DNA of 64,000 nucleotides from Phoronis australis (taxonomy: Eukaryota > Phoronida > Phoronidae). Shown one piece after another: positions 63,716 through 64,000 of the stretch. Under the pieces are notes generated by a model, which ran no database searches, was not told the DNA's origin, and saw only the letters and a program-made list of their open reading frames with translations. A program made the translations under genes and the position numbers. Numbering within the stretch: position 1 is the stretch's first letter; every line of letters begins with the position of its first letter. The stretch lies in NCBI GenBank assembly GCA_002633005.1, contig NMRA01000001.1:2086933-2150932 (forward strand), written 5' to 3'.

Positions 63716-64000
63716 ATGCCACACTGTTGCTGCGTACCAGGATGTACTCATTATCGTCTCACACGCGCTTTGGGAGTAACTTAGCATCGTTTCCCGATGG
63801 ATGACACACTTCGCCGTACTTGGCTCGTTCGTGTGAAGAACGCAGCGTTACCCGTCCACGCAACGTACAAAGCAGTCGAGAATTTCCGTGTGTGTGGCAA
63901 GCACTTTCTGCCGTCCGATTACGAAAGGGATTTGTACGCTGAACTGATGAAGGTCCCTGCGAAACAGCGCCTGAAGAAGGATGACATTCCGTCAGTGTTG
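63716..64000 (+). pseudogene. THAP zinc-finger reading frame with in-frame TAG, cut by window end
   Basis: THAP domains are C2CH zinc-finger DNA-binding modules of host regulators and of P-element-type transposases. From ATG 63716 the frame reads MPHCCCVPGCTHYRLTRALG, then TAG at 63782-63784, then in the same frame HRFPMDDTLRRTWLVRV, FRVCGKHFLPSDY and DDIPSVL to the window edge. All THAP landmarks are present: the Cys pair, HRFP, the central Trp, CGKHF and the end motif. The stop falls where the family has a residue between the Cys loop and HRFP. Either a nonsense change (pseudogene or dead transposon), a sequencing error, or a start at the later ATG 63797, which would lose the first Cys pair. 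It lies antisense inside an usherin intron. Confidence 0.75.

Noticed and set aside
63776-63784. A 9-base GT...AG intron removing the TAG of the THAP frame
   Set aside because: Far below the minimum length of a spliceosomal intron; a base change or error is simpler.

Overview
The window is animal genomic DNA, AT-rich, with spliced genes (GT-AG introns, many 200-900 bases long) and decayed non-LTR, Penelope-like and tRNA-derived SINE-type repeats. About 54 kb of it (9068-63135, minus strand) is one gene: an orthologue of USH2A (usherin), the giant membrane protein defective in Usher syndrome type 2A. Short introns, abundant intronic minisatellites and a probable two-haplotype join at the single 'n' (57420) suggest a polymorphic non-vertebrate metazoan, perhaps a marine invertebrate deuterostome. 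The species cannot be fixed from the sequence.

I joined 60 exons by hand, all with GT-AG introns and with matching codon phase at every junction. They give about 4,733 residues ending in a true stop codon. The 5' part of the gene (signal peptide, laminin-N-terminal region) lies beyond 64000. Reading with the gene from high to low coordinates: ten laminin-type EGF (LE) domains (63135-55475); four fibronectin III (FN3) domains plus the first half of a fifth (54876-49849); two laminin G domains (about 49980-43580); FN3 domains (43657-28524); a cysteine-rich block with 13 CC doublets set inside an FN3 domain (28140-24278); further FN3 domains, ten of them complete in one 2,955-bp exon (23130-11384); a transmembrane helix (exon 10467-10714); and a cytoplasmic tail of about 140 residues ending in the class I PDZ ligand FTDTHL (stop at 9068-9070). 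This is the architecture known for human usherin, including ten LE domains and the C-terminal DTHL.

Points of interest inside the gene: two tandem laminin G exons of the same phase, which look like alternative or mutually exclusive exons; a decayed intronic copy of a second laminin G exon; a tandem copy of an LE exon across the 'n', which would break the frame if both copies were spliced in and is probably an assembly join of two alleles; repeats of the last bases of the transmembrane/tail exon, with its donor site, in the next intron; and several intronic minisatellites.

The left flank (1-9067) holds the 3' untranslated and intergenic region with two broken reverse-transcriptase relics (about 3097-3540 and 4690-5930) and no gene I can support. 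Introns carry a Penelope-like GIY-YIG tail followed by a degenerate hammerhead-ribozyme motif (35085-35412) and other repeat fragments. At the right edge, on the plus strand and inside an usherin intron, a THAP zinc-finger reading frame begins at 63716 with a single in-frame TAG, and runs off the window.
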